Below, one piece after another: positions 9,547-20,897 of a stretch of DNA of 64,000 nucleotides. This DNA is from CAWAYH01 sp963786195 (GTDB taxonomy: Bacteria > Acidobacteriota > Vicinamibacteria > Vicinamibacterales > 2-12-FULL-66-21). Under the pieces are notes generated by a model that saw nothing but the letters and a program-made list of their open reading frames with translations, searched no databases and was not told where the DNA came from. Each line of letters begins with the position of its first letter. Positions within the stretch are counted from its first letter, which is position 1. The DNA is taken from positions 511,251 to 575,250 of the forward strand of contig CAWAYH010000002.1 in NCBI GenBank assembly GCA_963786195.1, read 5' to 3'. A program made the translations under genes and the position numbers.

Positions 9547-10348
9547 CGCCGCTCCCCTCACGGTTGATGCTCGGAGCGGCGGTCGCGGGCGTCCTCGTCG
9601 GGGGCGCCCTCGGGGTTCCTGCGCCGGACGCGGGCGCGCAGGATCCCGTGCGGCCGGATTCCCGGTTCGCGGGATTGCAGTGGACGTTCGCGCGTATCCG
9701 TTACGAGTCCTGGCGCCTGCCGGGCGTCGCGTCGTGCGACACGTACGATGAGTGCTGGACGATCGATTACCCGGCGGCCGAGCAGAACCTGTCGCGCCGC
9801 GTCAAGACCGTGACGTCCATTCAGGTCAACGATCCGGTCGTCATCACGCTCGAGGATCCCACGCTCTGGACGTATCCCTGGATTTACATCGTGGAACCGG
9901 GCACGCTGCGGTTCAAGGATGCCGAGGTGTCGATCCTGCGCGAGTTCCTGCTTCGCGGGGGCACGCTCACGTTCGACGATTTCCACGGGCCGATCGAGTG
10001 GGCGAACCTCGAGCGCGAGATGAAGCGGGTGTTCCCGGATCGCAAGATCGTGGATCTGCCGAACGATCATCCCATCTACGGCTGCTTCTATCAGATTCCG
10101 GAATTCCCGCAGACGCCGGGCCTCGGCTCGTTCCTGTCGGGCCGCACGTGGGAGAAGGGCGGGTACGTCGCGCGGCTGCGCGCGATTGAGGACGACACCG
10201 GCCGCGCCATGGTGCTCATCAACTGGAACACCGACATGGGCGACGGTTGGGAATGGTCGAACGCCGCGGAATACCCAGGCTACGTCCGGTTCACGGCGCA
10301 GGCCTACCGGATGGAGATCAACGAAATCATCTACGCGCTGACACACTG

Positions 10349-10349
<1 letters not shown>
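9543..10349 (+). CDS. DUF4159 domain protein
   Basis: 268 aa with an N-terminal signal peptide (LMLGAAVAGVLVGGALG, cleavage around PDAGAQD). The body matches DUF4159: FARIRYESW, WTIDYPAAEQNLSRRV, a MYPFLY-like WTYPWIYIVEPG, then LLRGGTLTFDDFHG and FPDRKIVDLPNDHPIY. DUF4159 proteins adopt a Rossmann-like flavodoxin/ThuA-type fold and accompany BatA-type VWA operons in Acidobacteriota and Bacteroidota; their molecular role is unproven. It overlaps both neighbours by 1-4 bp, indicating translational coupling inside one operon. Confidence 0.85.
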
Positions 10350-11386
<1,037 letters not shown>

Positions 11387-11388
11387 CC

Positions 11389-12300
11389 ATGCCTGCGACC
11401 TCCGGCTCGCGCGATCTGAGGTTCCTCGACCCCGCGATCATCGCGCGGTTGGGCACGATGGAACTGAAGGCGCGGACGGTGGTCGAAGGGTTCCTCGCCG
11501 GACTGCACCGCAGCCCCTACAAGGGATTCAGCGTCGAGTTCGCGGAGTACCGCCAGTACCTGCCGGGGGACGATCTGTCCACCCTCGACTGGAAGGTGTA
11601 CGCGCGGAGCGACCGGCACTACGTCAAGAAGTTCGAAGAAGACACGAACGTCGAATGCCATCTGCTGCTCGATGTGAGCGCGTCCATGGCGTACAAGGGC
11701 GCGGCGCCGATGAGCAAGATGGAGTACGGATCCGTCCTGGCCGGATCGCTCGCCTACCTGATGAATCGTCAGCGGGATGCCACGGGGCTGATCGCGTTCG
11801 ACGACAAGATCGTCTTCCGGCTGCCGGCCAGCGCGAGAACGGGACATCTCCATGCGCTGCTGATCGGCCTGGAGCGGATCGAGGCAGGTAAGCGCTCCGA
11901 CGTCGGGCGTCCGCTCCACCAGCTGGCCGAGACCCTGGTCAAGCGCAGCCTTGTCGTCCTGATTTCCGATCTGCTCGACGATCCCGGGCCCATCATCAAG
12001 GGGCTCGAGCACCTGAAGTTCAGGGGCAGCGACGTCATCGTGTTCCAGCTGCTGGATCCGGACGAGCTGACGTTTCCGTTCCGGGGCTCGTCGCGCTTCA
12101 CGGATCTCGAGAGCGCCGAGGAGGTGGTCGCCGAGCCGAGCCGGATCCGCGCGGCGTACCTGCGCGAGCTGGCGGGCCTGACGCTTCGCTACGATCGCGA
12201 GCTGCGCGGCGCCGGCATCGACTACGCCCAACTCGATACGTCACAGCCGCTCGACTTCGCGCTGCTCACGTACCTTGCGGCGCGCGCCCGGAGGAAATGA
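11389..12300 (+). CDS. DUF58 (VWA-like) protein
   Basis: 303 aa. GFSVEFAEYRQYLPGDDLSTLDW and KVYARSDRHYVKKFEEDTN are the DUF58 signature. LLLDVSASMAY is a MIDAS-type DxSxS metal site, so this is a von Willebrand A-like partner of the MoxR ATPase. It starts 2 bp after the moxR stop. The start at ATG 11389 is supported by this spacing; open sequence further upstream is shadow of moxR. Role: with MoxR, probably assembly or quality control of envelope proteins (inference from the family). Confidence 0.92.
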   Translation: MPATSGSRDLRFLDPAIIARLGTMELKARTVVEGFLAGLHRSPYKGFSVEFAEYRQYLPGDDLSTLDWKVYARSDRHYVKKFEEDTNVECHLLLDVSASMAYKGAAPMSKMEYGSVLAGSLAYLMNRQRDATGLIAFDDKIVFRLPASARTGHLHALLIGLERIEAGKRSDVGRPLHQLAETLVKRSLVVLISDLLDDPGPIIKGLEHLKFRGSDVIVFQLLDPDELTFPFRGSSRFTDLESAEEVVAEPSRIRAAYLRELAGLTLRYDRELRGAGIDYAQLDTSQPLDFALLTYLAARARRK

Positions 12301-12336
12301 TGCTGAACGGTGCACGGTGCACCTTGCACCGTTGAT
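12301..12336 (+). repeat. GTGCAC-rich inverted repeat after the DUF58 stop
   Basis: Arms AACGGTGCA (12306-12314) and TGCACCGTT (12325-12333) form a 9-bp inverted repeat around ctgcac-rich sequence. A related gtgcaccgtgcatcgttc stretch follows the znuB-like stop at 26107. It fills the whole gap between two genes of one operon. Confidence 0.5.
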
Positions 12337-14183
12337 ATGTCATTTCTTTCTCCCGCCTTTCTGATCGGCGCGGCGGCAATCACCATACCCCTCCTGCTGC
12401 ACCTGCTGCGGCGGGAAGTGGCGCCGGAAGTACCGTTCACGGCCGTGCGGTTGCTGCGGCAATCGCCGGTCGAGCGCGCGCACCGACGACGACTGCGGGA
12501 TCTGCTGTTGCTTGCGGCGCGCGTGGCAGCGCTCCTGCTGCTCGCCGCCGCGTTCGCGAGGCCCTACGTCCAGGCTGCTCGCACGGATCAGTTTCGGGTC
12601 GTGGCGATCGATCGTTCGTACAGCATGGGCGGTGCGGCCCGGTTCGGCAGGGCGCTGGAGCTTGCGCGTCAGGCGGTCGATGAGGCCGGGACGGGCGAGC
12701 AGATCGCCGTGATTGCGTTCGACGACCGTGCCGACGTCGTCGCGGCTCCCGGCAGCGCGGCCAATGCGCGCAGCGCGCTCTCAGGGCTGACGCCAGGGTT
12801 CGGCGCGACGAGGTATCGAGCGGCGATCGAGGCGGCGAGGGACGTCGCGGCGGGCGCCAGCGGTCGAATCGTGGTGATTACCGATTTGCAGCGCGCGGGG
12901 TGGGAGGGAGAACCGTCGGCGACGCTTCCCGTGGGTTTGCAGCTGGAGATCAAGGACGTCGGCGAAGCAGGTCTCAAACCTGGCCGTGACGAGGGTTGTG
13001 GTCGAGCCGGATCGGGTGCTCGCGTCCATTCGCAACAGCGGAACGTCGGCCCAGACCGGCCGGGTGCGAGCCATGCTCGATGGTCGTGAGGTCGCGGCAT
13101 CCGCGTATCGCATCGAGCCGGACGAGGAAGCCGAGGTGCCGATCGCGTGGCGACCGCCGGCGCAGGGGTCGCTCGCGGTCACAGTCGATGATCCCCAGGG
13201 CCTTGCGGCTGATAACGTACGCTATGTGGCGCTGGACGTTCACGGCCCCGCCAAGGCCCTGGTCGTGACCGGCGGTGGCCAGTCCGGTATCTACCTGGCG
13301 CGTGCCCTGGAGACCGACCGCCGGCGAAAGCGCGGCGTTCGACGTCAAAACGGTGAGTGGGTCCGCGTTGTCGTCCATGTCGCCCGACCAGGTAGCCGGG
13401 CATTCGATGCTGGCGCTGCTGTCCACGCGCGGGCTGGATCGTAAGGCGCGCGAGACGCTGGGCACCTACGTCCGCAATGGAGGCGGGCTGCTCGTCGCTG
13501 CGGCGGCGGACCTGGAGGCCTCCGTGCTCTCGACGATCGTCGGCTGGCAGCCGCCGTTGTCTGCCGTGGAGGCGGCCCCGAACCGGGGGCTGACGCTGGC
13601 GGCGACCGACCCGAGGCACCCGATCTTCCGGCCGTTCGGCGCGCTGGCCGCCAATCTCGGGCGGGTCCGATTCGACCGGAGCTGGCAGGTGAGCCCGGAC
13701 GGCTGGCACGTTCTGGCGCGGTTTTCGGATGGCAGCCCTGCGCTGATGGAGCGACCCGACGGCCTGGGCCGTGTCATGCTCTTCGCGTCGGATCTGGATC
13801 GGCGCTGGAACGATTTTCCGCTGCATCCGGCGTTCGTGCCGTTCGCGATCGAGACCGTGCGCTACACGGGCCGCGACCGTCAGCTCGCGCGCGAGTTCAC
13901 AGTGGCGGACGCTCCGGCGGGTGCCGGACCGGGTCCGGGCGTCTATCGCGTGGCGCCCGGCAATCGCGCCGTGTCGGTCAACGTCGACACGCGTGAGAGC
14001 GTGGCCAATCGAATCACGTCCGACGCGTTCGACGGTATGGTGCACCGGTCGGGCGAGACCGTGGTGACAAGGGCAACAGAGCAGCAGGCGCAGCAGACGG
14101 AAGCGCGGCAGAGCTACTGGCGGTACGGGCTGATGCTCATGATCGCGGCGCTTGTTGCAGAATCGGCAGTGGGGCGAGCGTGA
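12337..14183 (+). CDS. BatA-like membrane protein with VWA domain (two frameshifts)
   Basis: About 610 aa read across frames. The N-terminus (SFLSPAFLIGAAAITIPLLLHLLRRE) is the aerotolerance-regulator N-terminal domain with its membrane helix and the LLHLL core. A second helix follows (LLLAARVAALLLLAAAFARPY), then a VWA fold with a DRSYSM motif replacing DxSxS. A central beta-rich part and a C-terminal membrane helix (YGLMLMIAALVAE) complete it. Frame changes are needed near 12975 and 13315. The Asp-Arg-Ser sequence at the MIDAS position weakens metal binding. Its stop overlaps the GTG of the DUF4175 gene (GTGA). Confidence 0.8.
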
Positions 14184-17100
14184 ATCACGACGTGCAGTCG
14201 CTGATGGCCGGCGTGAAGCGGCGATGGCTCACGCAGGCACTCCTGCAGGCGCTGGGACGCGCCGCAGCGGCCGCCTCCATTCCACTGATCGTCGTCCTGG
14301 TTGCGGCGAAGATCCTCAACCTCGGTGACGGCGCGCTCACCGTCCTCGTGTCGGTCGCCGGCGTCCTTGCCGTCGCGCTGGCCGGCGCCCTCATCCGGCG
14401 GATCGATCGCCACCCTGACGATCGTCGCATCGCCCGCTTCATCGAGGAGCGCGTGGCCGCCCTCCCTGACGTCCCGGCGCTGGACGATAGCCTGGTGAGC
14501 GCGGTGGACGTCCGGAAGGATTCCACCCCCGGGTTCCAGACGCTGCTGATGGCCGACGTGGCTCGTCGCCTGGACGACGTCCCGCCGTGGCGAATCGTCA
14601 CCCCCGCCGCAATCCGGAGGGCCGCGACCGAGGCGATCGGCGGAACCGTCGTACTCGCGCTCACGTTCGCGCTCGGCTGGCCGATGATCGGACGCGCTGT
14701 TGAAACGGCGTGGGCCGCACTGTTCCCGCAGTCGATCCAGGTGAGCGTGACGCCCGGCAATACGCGTGTGGCGGCCGGACGCCCATTGACGATCCGGGCA
14801 TCGGTCCGGGCCGGCCGCACGGCGCTCAATCGCTTCTCGCCGGAGTTGACAGTCACGGCCGGCGGCGAACAGCGCACTGTACCCATGACCGCAAAGGGCG
14901 ATGCATTCGAGTTCTCGTTCGAGTCCGTCGACCGTACTTTCCGGTACCGCGTGAGCGCGGGATCCGCTCGATCGCGGGACTACACCGTCACCGCGATCTT
15001 TGCGCCCCGGGTGGACCGGATCGATCTGCGCTACGAGTACCCGTCGTTCTCGGGGCTGTCGCCGCGTGAAGAGAAAGACGGGGGCGACATCTACGCGCCG
15101 GCGGGCACGCGTGTGCGCGTGCGGGTGCATGCCGACAAGGCGATCGCAACGGGCAGCATAACGCTCGGCAAGGGCCGTCTCGAGCTGCGGGCGGCTGGCG
15201 ACAAGCTGCTCGAGGCTGACCTGACGCTCGACAAGGACGACTCCTACCGCGTGGAGCTCGCGGATGCCGACGGGCTCCGATCCAGCGGCGAGACCGAATA
15301 CTTCATCCGCCTCATGGACGATCGCCCCCCGGACGTCCACATCCTGCGGCCGGCCGGCGATCAGCAGATCACGCCGCTCGAGGAAGTGGCCATCGAAGCG
15401 CGCGCAGACGACGACTACGGGATCTCGCGCTTCGAGCTGGTGTACTCGATTGCGGGGCGTCCGCCGAAGACGGTGCCGTTCACGAAGACGTCCGGCACCG
15501 AGGTCATGAAGCTCGGGGCTTACCTGCTGGCGGCCGAAGACCTGAAAGTGCAGCCGGGCGACGTCATCACGTGCTACGCGCGTGCGCTCGACGTCGGCCG
15601 CGGCAAGCGTCCGACGGAGACCCGGAGCGACATGTTCTTCCTCGAGGTCCGCCCGTTCTCGGAAGAGTTCGTGCTGGCCCAGAGCCAGGCCATGTCCGGC
15701 ATGGCGGAAGAGCAAATCGAAAGCCTGATCGCGGCGCAGAAAGAGATCATCAACGCGACGTGGAACATCGAGCGTCGCGCGGGAGCGGGACGGTCCGCCG
15801 ACGACATCCGGGCCGTCGCCGAAGCCCAGGCCGAACTGAAGGCGCGCGCCGAGGAGATGGTCTCGCGCAGCGGGCGCGGCCGTCCGCCGTTCCAGGAGCC
15901 GCCGCAACAGATCGCCCCGCAGCGGCCGCTGCGGACCACGCGAACGGGCGCCGATCCGGTGGCGGGCGCGATTGCCTCGATGGGGCGGGCTCTCGATCAG
16001 CTCGAGGGACAGCGTACGGGAGAGGCGCTGCCGCACGAGATGGCGGCGCTCCAGGCCCTGCTGCAGGCGCAGGCCGAAATCCGCCGGCGCGAAGTGATGC
16101 AGCAGTCAGGGTCGTCGAGCGGTGGCCTCGGCCGCCAGGGCCAGGACCTGTCGGCGCTCTTCGACAAGGAGCTCCAGCGTCAGCAGCGCACCAACTACGA
16201 GACGCGATCGCAGATAGAGTCGCGCCCGGACAAGCGCGACAACACATCCGCGCTGGACCGCATTCGCGATCTGGCCCGCCGGCAAGAGGAGCTGAGTCGT
16301 CGTCAGCGCGACCTGGCCAACTCGGGAGTGTCGGAGGAAGAAATGCGGCGGCAGCTCGAACGCCTCACGCGCGAGCAGGCCGAGTTGCGGAACGAGGCAG
16401 AAGACCTCGCGCGTCAGATGGGGCAGCAGAGCGCGCAGCAGCAGGGTCAGGGCTCGACCGGCGGCAGCGGGCAGATGCGCGAGGCGTCGGAGGAGATGCG
16501 GAACGCCGCGAGCGATCTGCGCCGGCAGGATCCGAAATCCGCCGCCGACCGCGCGGAGCGGGCGGCGAACCAGCTGCGGCGTCTCGAGCAGCAGATGCGC
16601 GGCGACACGCCGGAAGCCCGCCAGCGCGCCGCCGGCGAGATGCGCCTCGAGGCACAGCAGATCGCCGACGAGCAGCGCCGCATCGCGGCGGAAGCCGGCC
16701 GCCTCGAGAAGGGTGAGGGCACGACGACTCAGGACGCGTGGCGCAGGCTGGCGGGGGAGAAGGACAAGCTGGCCGATCGTGTCGACGACCTGCAGCGCGC
16801 CGCGGGACAGCTCGGACGCGAGAACGCGCAGGACAAGGGAGCGAGCGCCGCGGCACGGGAGCTGGAACAGGAACAGGTCTCGCGCCGCATGCGGGACACG
16901 GCAAAGCAGATGCGCGATCCCGCCGGCAGCGATGCCGGCCAGCGGACGTCGAACACCCCGTCGTCTCGCGGCGGGTCGGCGGCGGCCGAGCAGCAAATCG
17001 CGCGCACGCTCGATAAAGTGGTGGATCAGCTGGGCGGAGGCGCGTCGGATACCCAGGATCTCTCCAGCCAACTGGACCAGACGCGCTCGATCCGCGACCG

Positions 17101-17590
17101 TCTCGATCAGCTCGAGCGGCAAATCAAGGAGGCCGAATCGAAGGAGTCGTCGAAGGGTCGCGGGCAGGCGTCCGCGCAGGGGAGCCAGGGTCGCGAGGGG
17201 CGGGAAGGCGCGACGGGCAGCGGCAAGGGCGGCGATCTGGAACGTCTCCGCGAGGAGTACGCGCGCGAGATGCAGAAGGCACGTGACACGTTGTCCAAGC
17301 TCGAGCGAAGCACGCCGAAGGAAGCCCTGGGAGGATCGACGCCGGAGCAGCACGAGTGGAGCGGCGCCGCGCCGGGCACCGAAGCGTTCAAGCAGGATTA
17401 TTCGCGCTGGGAAGCACTGCGCAAGCAGATCGACCAGTCGATCGAGCGCTACGAGGCCGCCGTCTCGTCGCAGATCGCGAAGAAGCAGCTCCAGGATCGC
17501 CTCAGCGCCGGCGGCAGCGAGAGCGTGCCGGATGCCTACCGCAAGCTGATCGCGCGCTACTACGAATCCCTGGCCAGGAAAAAGAGGTAG
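14180..17590 (+). CDS. Large DUF4175-type membrane protein with long coiled-coil tail
   Basis: 1136 aa from GTG 14180 (overlapping the previous stop). Two N-terminal membrane helices (IPLIVVLVAAKILNL, ALTVLVSVAGVLAVALAGAL) and a third near residue 165 are followed by Ig-like beta domains (SIQVSVTPGNTRVAAG, IDLRYEYPSFSGL). About 600 residues rich in Gln, Glu, Arg and Ala (RRQEELSRRQRDLAN, LRRLEQQMRGD) form a predicted extended coiled coil in the periplasm. The architecture and position match DUF4175 proteins of Bat-type clusters. The frame is intact over 3.4 kb. Function unknown; a structural or scaffold role is inferred from the coiled coil. Confidence 0.8.
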   Translation: MNHDVQSLMAGVKRRWLTQALLQALGRAAAAASIPLIVVLVAAKILNLGDGALTVLVSVAGVLAVALAGALIRRIDRHPDDRRIARFIEERVAALPDVPALDDSLVSAVDVRKDSTPGFQTLLMADVARRLDDVPPWRIVTPAAIRRAATEAIGGTVVLALTFALGWPMIGRAVETAWAALFPQSIQVSVTPGNTRVAAGRPLTIRASVRAGRTALNRFSPELTVTAGGEQRTVPMTAKGDAFEFSFESVDRTFRYRVSAGSARSRDYTVTAIFAPRVDRIDLRYEYPSFSGLSPREEKDGGDIYAPAGTRVRVRVHADKAIATGSITLGKGRLELRAAGDKLLEADLTLDKDDSYRVELADADGLRSSGETEYFIRLMDDRPPDVHILRPAGDQQITPLEEVAIEARADDDYGISRFELVYSIAGRPPKTVPFTKTSGTEVMKLGAYLLAAEDLKVQPGDVITCYARALDVGRGKRPTETRSDMFFLEVRPFSEEFVLAQSQAMSGMAEEQIESLIAAQKEIINATWNIERRAGAGRSADDIRAVAEAQAELKARAEEMVSRSGRGRPPFQEPPQQIAPQRPLRTTRTGADPVAGAIASMGRALDQLEGQRTGEALPHEMAALQALLQAQAEIRRREVMQQSGSSSGGLGRQGQDLSALFDKELQRQQRTNYETRSQIESRPDKRDNTSALDRIRDLARRQEELSRRQRDLANSGVSEEEMRRQLERLTREQAELRNEAEDLARQMGQQSAQQQGQGSTGGSGQMREASEEMRNAASDLRRQDPKSAADRAERAANQLRRLEQQMRGDTPEARQRAAGEMRLEAQQIADEQRRIAAEAGRLEKGEGTTTQDAWRRLAGEKDKLADRVDDLQRAAGQLGRENAQDKGASAAARELEQEQVSRRMRDTAKQMRDPAGSDAGQRTSNTPSSRGGSAAAEQQIARTLDKVVDQLGGGASDTQDLSSQLDQTRSIRDRLDQLERQIKEAESKESSKGRGQASAQGSQGREGREGATGSGKGGDLERLREEYAREMQKARDTLSKLERSTPKEALGGSTPEQHEWSGAAPGTEAFKQDYSRWEALRKQIDQSIERYEAAVSSQIAKKQLQDRLSAGGSESVPDAYRKLIARYYESLARKKR

Positions 17591-17607
17591 GCCCGGCACC
17601 CCCGGGC

Positions 17608-19821
17608 GTGAGTCACGTGTCTTTCGCGTATCCCCTGCCATGGTGGGCGTTGATTGCCGTCGTCGCCGGCGCCGGCGCGGTGGCATGGCTGGCGTACGCC
17701 CAGTGGACGCTTCGCCCCCCGCGCCGGGCGGTGCTGGTGGTGCTTCGCTTCGTTACGCTGGTGGCACTGGTTCTCTTTCTCATGCGCCCCGTCGCGCACA
17801 CGACGGTCGATTCGCGCGAGACCATCGTGCCGATTCTGGTCGACACGTCGCGCAGCATGGGCATCGAGGACGTGGGAGAACGGCGCATCGATCGCGCGCG
17901 CGCGATCGTCACGAAGACGCTGCTGCCGGCGCTGGGCCCGCGCTTCAAGGTCGAAGTGCTGCGTTTCGGCGAGAACGTGTCGCCGGCAACGCCCGCCGAT
18001 CTGTCGGCGACCGCTCGCCGCAGCGATCTCGAGGGCGCGCTGGCGGCGATTCGCGACCGGTATCGCGGCAGGGTCGTGGCCGGGATCGTGCTGATCTCAG
18101 ACGGTGGCGACACCAGCGGCGCCGGAGAGCGTGCGGCAGACGACGCGCCGCCAATCTATCCGATCGGTATCGGTTCCGCATCAGTCGGGGACGACCGCGA
18201 GATCCTCAGCGTCACGGCCGCCGAAGCCGTGCTGGACGACTCGCGCGTCGATTTGGCGGTGTCGGCGGTCAGCTACGGATCCGGCCCGCTCGAGCTGCGA
18301 TTGCTCGAGAACGGCCGCCCGATCGACGTCCGTCGGGTCGCCACGACGACGCCCGGCACCCCCGTTCGCGAGATCTTTCAGGTGTCGCCGGGTCGCGGCG
18401 CGCCGACGCTGTACACGGTCGAGACGCCGGTCGCGGCCGGCGAAGTCGTGCCGGAGAACAACGTCCGGAGCGCGCTCGTGCAGCCGCCGGCGCGCCAGCG
18501 CCGCATCCTGCTCGTGGAAGGCGCGCCCGGGTTCGAGCACAGCTTTCTCAAGCGCGCGTGGTCGCGCGATTCGGGTCTGGAGATCGATTCGGTCGTTCGC
18601 AAGGGCAAGAACGAGCAGGGCACCGACACGTACTACATCCAGGCGGCGCGCTCGCGAAGCGACGATCTGGCCACCGGGTACCCGACGACGCCGGAGGCCC
18701 TGCTGAAGTACGACGCGATTGTCCTGGCCAACGTCGAGGCGCATCAGTTGACCCGGGCGCAGCTCGATGCGACGCGCGCGTTCGTCGGACAGCGCGGCGG
18801 CGGACTGCTGGTGCTCGGTGCCCGGTCGTTTCTGAGGCAGGGGCTGGTCGATACGCCGCTCGAGGAGGTCCTGCCGCTCGACCTCAACGATCGGGCTGGC
18901 GTCACGTGGCCGGCGTCTGGCGGGCGCGGGCTCAACCGCGTGACGCTGACGCTCGACGGCGAGTCGCATCCGATGATGCAGCTCGCGTCCGACGCCGCCG
19001 ACTCCCGCAAGACCTGGGACGCGGTACCTGCGCTCGCGTCGATCGTCCCGCTGGGTGGGCCGCGGCCGGGCGCCAGCGTGCTGGCGGTGACGAGCGGACC
19101 CGGCGGAGCCCCCCGCGCGCTCGTGGCCGTACAGCGCTATGGCGAAGGGCGCGCGATGATTTTTGCCGGCGAAGCCTCCTGGCGGTGGCGCATGATGATG
19201 CCGGCATCGGCGCGCGCGTACGATACATTCTGGCGACAGGCGATCCGCTGGCTCGCGCTGCCGGCCGGAGACCCAATCGGTATCGCCGGCCCGCCCGGCG
19301 CGGCGCCCGGTGACCTGTTGCCGCTGCGGGTCGTGGTGCGGAACCCGCGGTTCGAGCCGCAGCGTGACGCGGCAGTCGAAGTGCGGGTCACCGGTCCGGA
19401 TGGACGGCTCGAGTCGCTGCGCGCCAAGCCCGAAGCCGACGCCGCCACCTCGGGCCGGCACGTCGCGCACTTCCGTCCGGAACTGCCCGGCGTCTACCGA
19501 ATCAGCGCCGAGGGGCGGCGCGGATCCACGGTGCTCGGCACGGCGACGACCTCATTGCTCGTGGGCGGCGCGGATCTGGAGATGAGCGATCCGAGGATGA
19601 ATCAGCATCTGCTGCAGCGCGTGGCATCTGCGTCCGGTGGACGCGTGATAACCGCCGCCGACGACGCCGTGTCCACGCTGACGAGCGCGCTGACGTCGGC
19701 GATTCCTGCCGCTGCCATGGCGGTCCGCCGTGACCTGTGGCACACGGGCTGGTCGTTCGGTGCCATCGTTCTGCTGCTCGGCACAGAGTGGACTCTGAGA
19801 CGGCGGTGGGGGCTACGATGA
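17608..19821 (+). CDS. VWA domain membrane protein (BatB-like, with glutamine-amidotransferase-like region)
   Basis: 737 aa starting at GTG 17608, 17 bp after the DUF4175 gene; the gap is a short GCCCGG/CCGGGC hairpin. Two N-terminal helices (WWALIAVVAGAGAVAWLAY, VVLRFVTLVALVLFLMRP) precede a VWA domain with an intact MIDAS DTSRSM at about residue 85 and ISDGGDTSG. The middle part (ILLVEGAPGFEHSFLKRAW, FVGQRGGGLLVLGA) looks like a class-I glutamine-amidotransferase fold lacking an obvious catalytic Cys. A C-terminal membrane helix closes the protein. It is the last gene of the MoxR/VWA operon, as repeats and a new promoter-like region follow. Confidence 0.85.
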   Translation: MSHVSFAYPLPWWALIAVVAGAGAVAWLAYAQWTLRPPRRAVLVVLRFVTLVALVLFLMRPVAHTTVDSRETIVPILVDTSRSMGIEDVGERRIDRARAIVTKTLLPALGPRFKVEVLRFGENVSPATPADLSATARRSDLEGALAAIRDRYRGRVVAGIVLISDGGDTSGAGERAADDAPPIYPIGIGSASVGDDREILSVTAAEAVLDDSRVDLAVSAVSYGSGPLELRLLENGRPIDVRRVATTTPGTPVREIFQVSPGRGAPTLYTVETPVAAGEVVPENNVRSALVQPPARQRRILLVEGAPGFEHSFLKRAWSRDSGLEIDSVVRKGKNEQGTDTYYIQAARSRSDDLATGYPTTPEALLKYDAIVLANVEAHQLTRAQLDATRAFVGQRGGGLLVLGARSFLRQGLVDTPLEEVLPLDLNDRAGVTWPASGGRGLNRVTLTLDGESHPMMQLASDAADSRKTWDAVPALASIVPLGGPRPGASVLAVTSGPGGAPRALVAVQRYGEGRAMIFAGEASWRWRMMMPASARAYDTFWRQAIRWLALPAGDPIGIAGPPGAAPGDLLPLRVVVRNPRFEPQRDAAVEVRVTGPDGRLESLRAKPEADAATSGRHVAHFRPELPGVYRISAEGRRGSTVLGTATTSLLVGGADLEMSDPRMNQHLLQRVASASGGRVITAADDAVSTLTSALTSAIPAAAMAVRRDLWHTGWSFGAIVLLLGTEWTLRRRWGLR

Positions 19822-19912
19822 CGGCGATCGGCGCTCGGCGTTCGGCTGCGCGTCCCTCGATTCACTCGGGACGCCCCGAGCCTGTCGAGGGGCGGAACTT
19901 GAGTTCCGCGTC
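19822..19912 (+). repeat. Post-stop repeat with long hairpin and a palindrome before the next start
   Basis: Directly after the VWA gene stop is ATCGGCGCTCGGCGTTCGGC-like sequence, then a nested hairpin: CCTCGA (19855-19860) pairs with TCGAGG (19885-19890), and inside it CTCGGG (19865-19870) with CCCGAG (19875-19880). Right before the next ATG a perfect 7-bp palindrome CGGAACT-TG-AGTTCCG occupies 19893-19908, positioned to act as an operator or to fold over the ribosome entry. Confidence 0.55.
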
Positions 19913-20875
19913 ATGAAGCTGACCGTCACGACCGTGCTCGCACTGTTCCTGAGCACGACCTCCGCCTCAGCCGGCGAACGGTACGCGCTCGTCGTCGCCG
20001 GGGCGAGCGGTGGCCCCGAGTATGCCGACAAGTACGCGGCCTGGTCCCGCGACCTGGCGAGCGTGCTCGTCGACCGGATGAAGCTCGACTCCCGGCGCGT
20101 CAAGGTGCTCGGCGACACCGGCGCCGCCGCGACGTCCGCAACCGCTCAGAACGTCCGCCAGTTCATCGCCTCGATCGCTCGCACCATGACCCGCGACGAT
20201 CTGCTGTTCGTCGCGTTGATCGGTCACGGCACGTTCGACGGCGTGGACGCCAAGTTCAACCTGGTCGGCGCGGACCTGGAGTCCGCCGAGTGGGCGCAGC
20301 TGCTGGGCGGTCTCGCCGGCCGCGTCGTGATCGTCAACATGTCGTCGGCGAGCTTCCCCTTCATCGAGCGCCTCACGGGCGAGCGCCGGGTCGTCATTTC
20401 GGCCACCGATTCGATCGCGCAGCGCTTCGATACGGTCTTCCCCGAGTACTTCATCAAGGCGTTCCAGGCGGACAGCGCCGACATCGACAAGAACGGCCGG
20501 ATCTCAATCTGGGAGGCCTTCACCGCCGCGACGACGGACGTCAGGCGCTACTACCAGCAGCGCGGACAGCTGGCCACCGAACGGGCCTTGCTCGACGACA
20601 ACGGGGACGGCGTCGGCCGGGAGGCAGCGGGGAAGGGCGACGACGGGTCGGTCGCAAGCCGGACGTATCTCGACGAGCCCGCCCCGGGGGCGGCGCCAAC
20701 GGACGAAGTGCTGCTGCAGTTGCTGCAGAAGCGCGCAGCGCTCGAGGCAGAGATCGAAGAGCTCAAGGTCCGCAAGAGCTTTCTGCCTCCTGCCCAGTAT
20801 CAGCAGGAGTTCGAACGGCTCATGATCGAGCTCTCGCGCGTCGCTCGCGACGTCCGCGCCCGGATCAAGTCGTAG
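19913..20875 (+). CDS. Secreted caspase/C13-like protein, probable pseudoenzyme, with EF-hand-like loops
   Basis: 320 aa with a cleavable signal peptide (TVLALFLSTTSASAGE). The body has the clan CD layout: YALVVAGASGG, then LLFVALIGHGTFDG with the catalytic-type His, then VVIVNMSSASFPF and RRVVISATDS. The strand after the His normally ends in the nucleophilic Cys; here Ser/Ala residues stand at that place and no Cys is present in the domain. DIDKNGRISIWE (about residues 186-197) fits the 12-residue EF-hand loop, and LLDDNGDGVG is a second calcium-type loop. The C-terminus is a charged coiled coil. It is 22 bp upstream of the signal-peptidase-like gene. Confidence 0.65.
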   Translation: MKLTVTTVLALFLSTTSASAGERYALVVAGASGGPEYADKYAAWSRDLASVLVDRMKLDSRRVKVLGDTGAAATSATAQNVRQFIASIARTMTRDDLLFVALIGHGTFDGVDAKFNLVGADLESAEWAQLLGGLAGRVVIVNMSSASFPFIERLTGERRVVISATDSIAQRFDTVFPEYFIKAFQADSADIDKNGRISIWEAFTAATTDVRRYYQQRGQLATERALLDDNGDGVGREAAGKGDDGSVASRTYLDEPAPGAAPTDEVLLQLLQKRAALEAEIEELKVRKSFLPPAQYQQEFERLMIELSRVARDVRARIKS

Positions 20876-20897
20876 CGCGCGCGAGCCCCGCGCCTCG

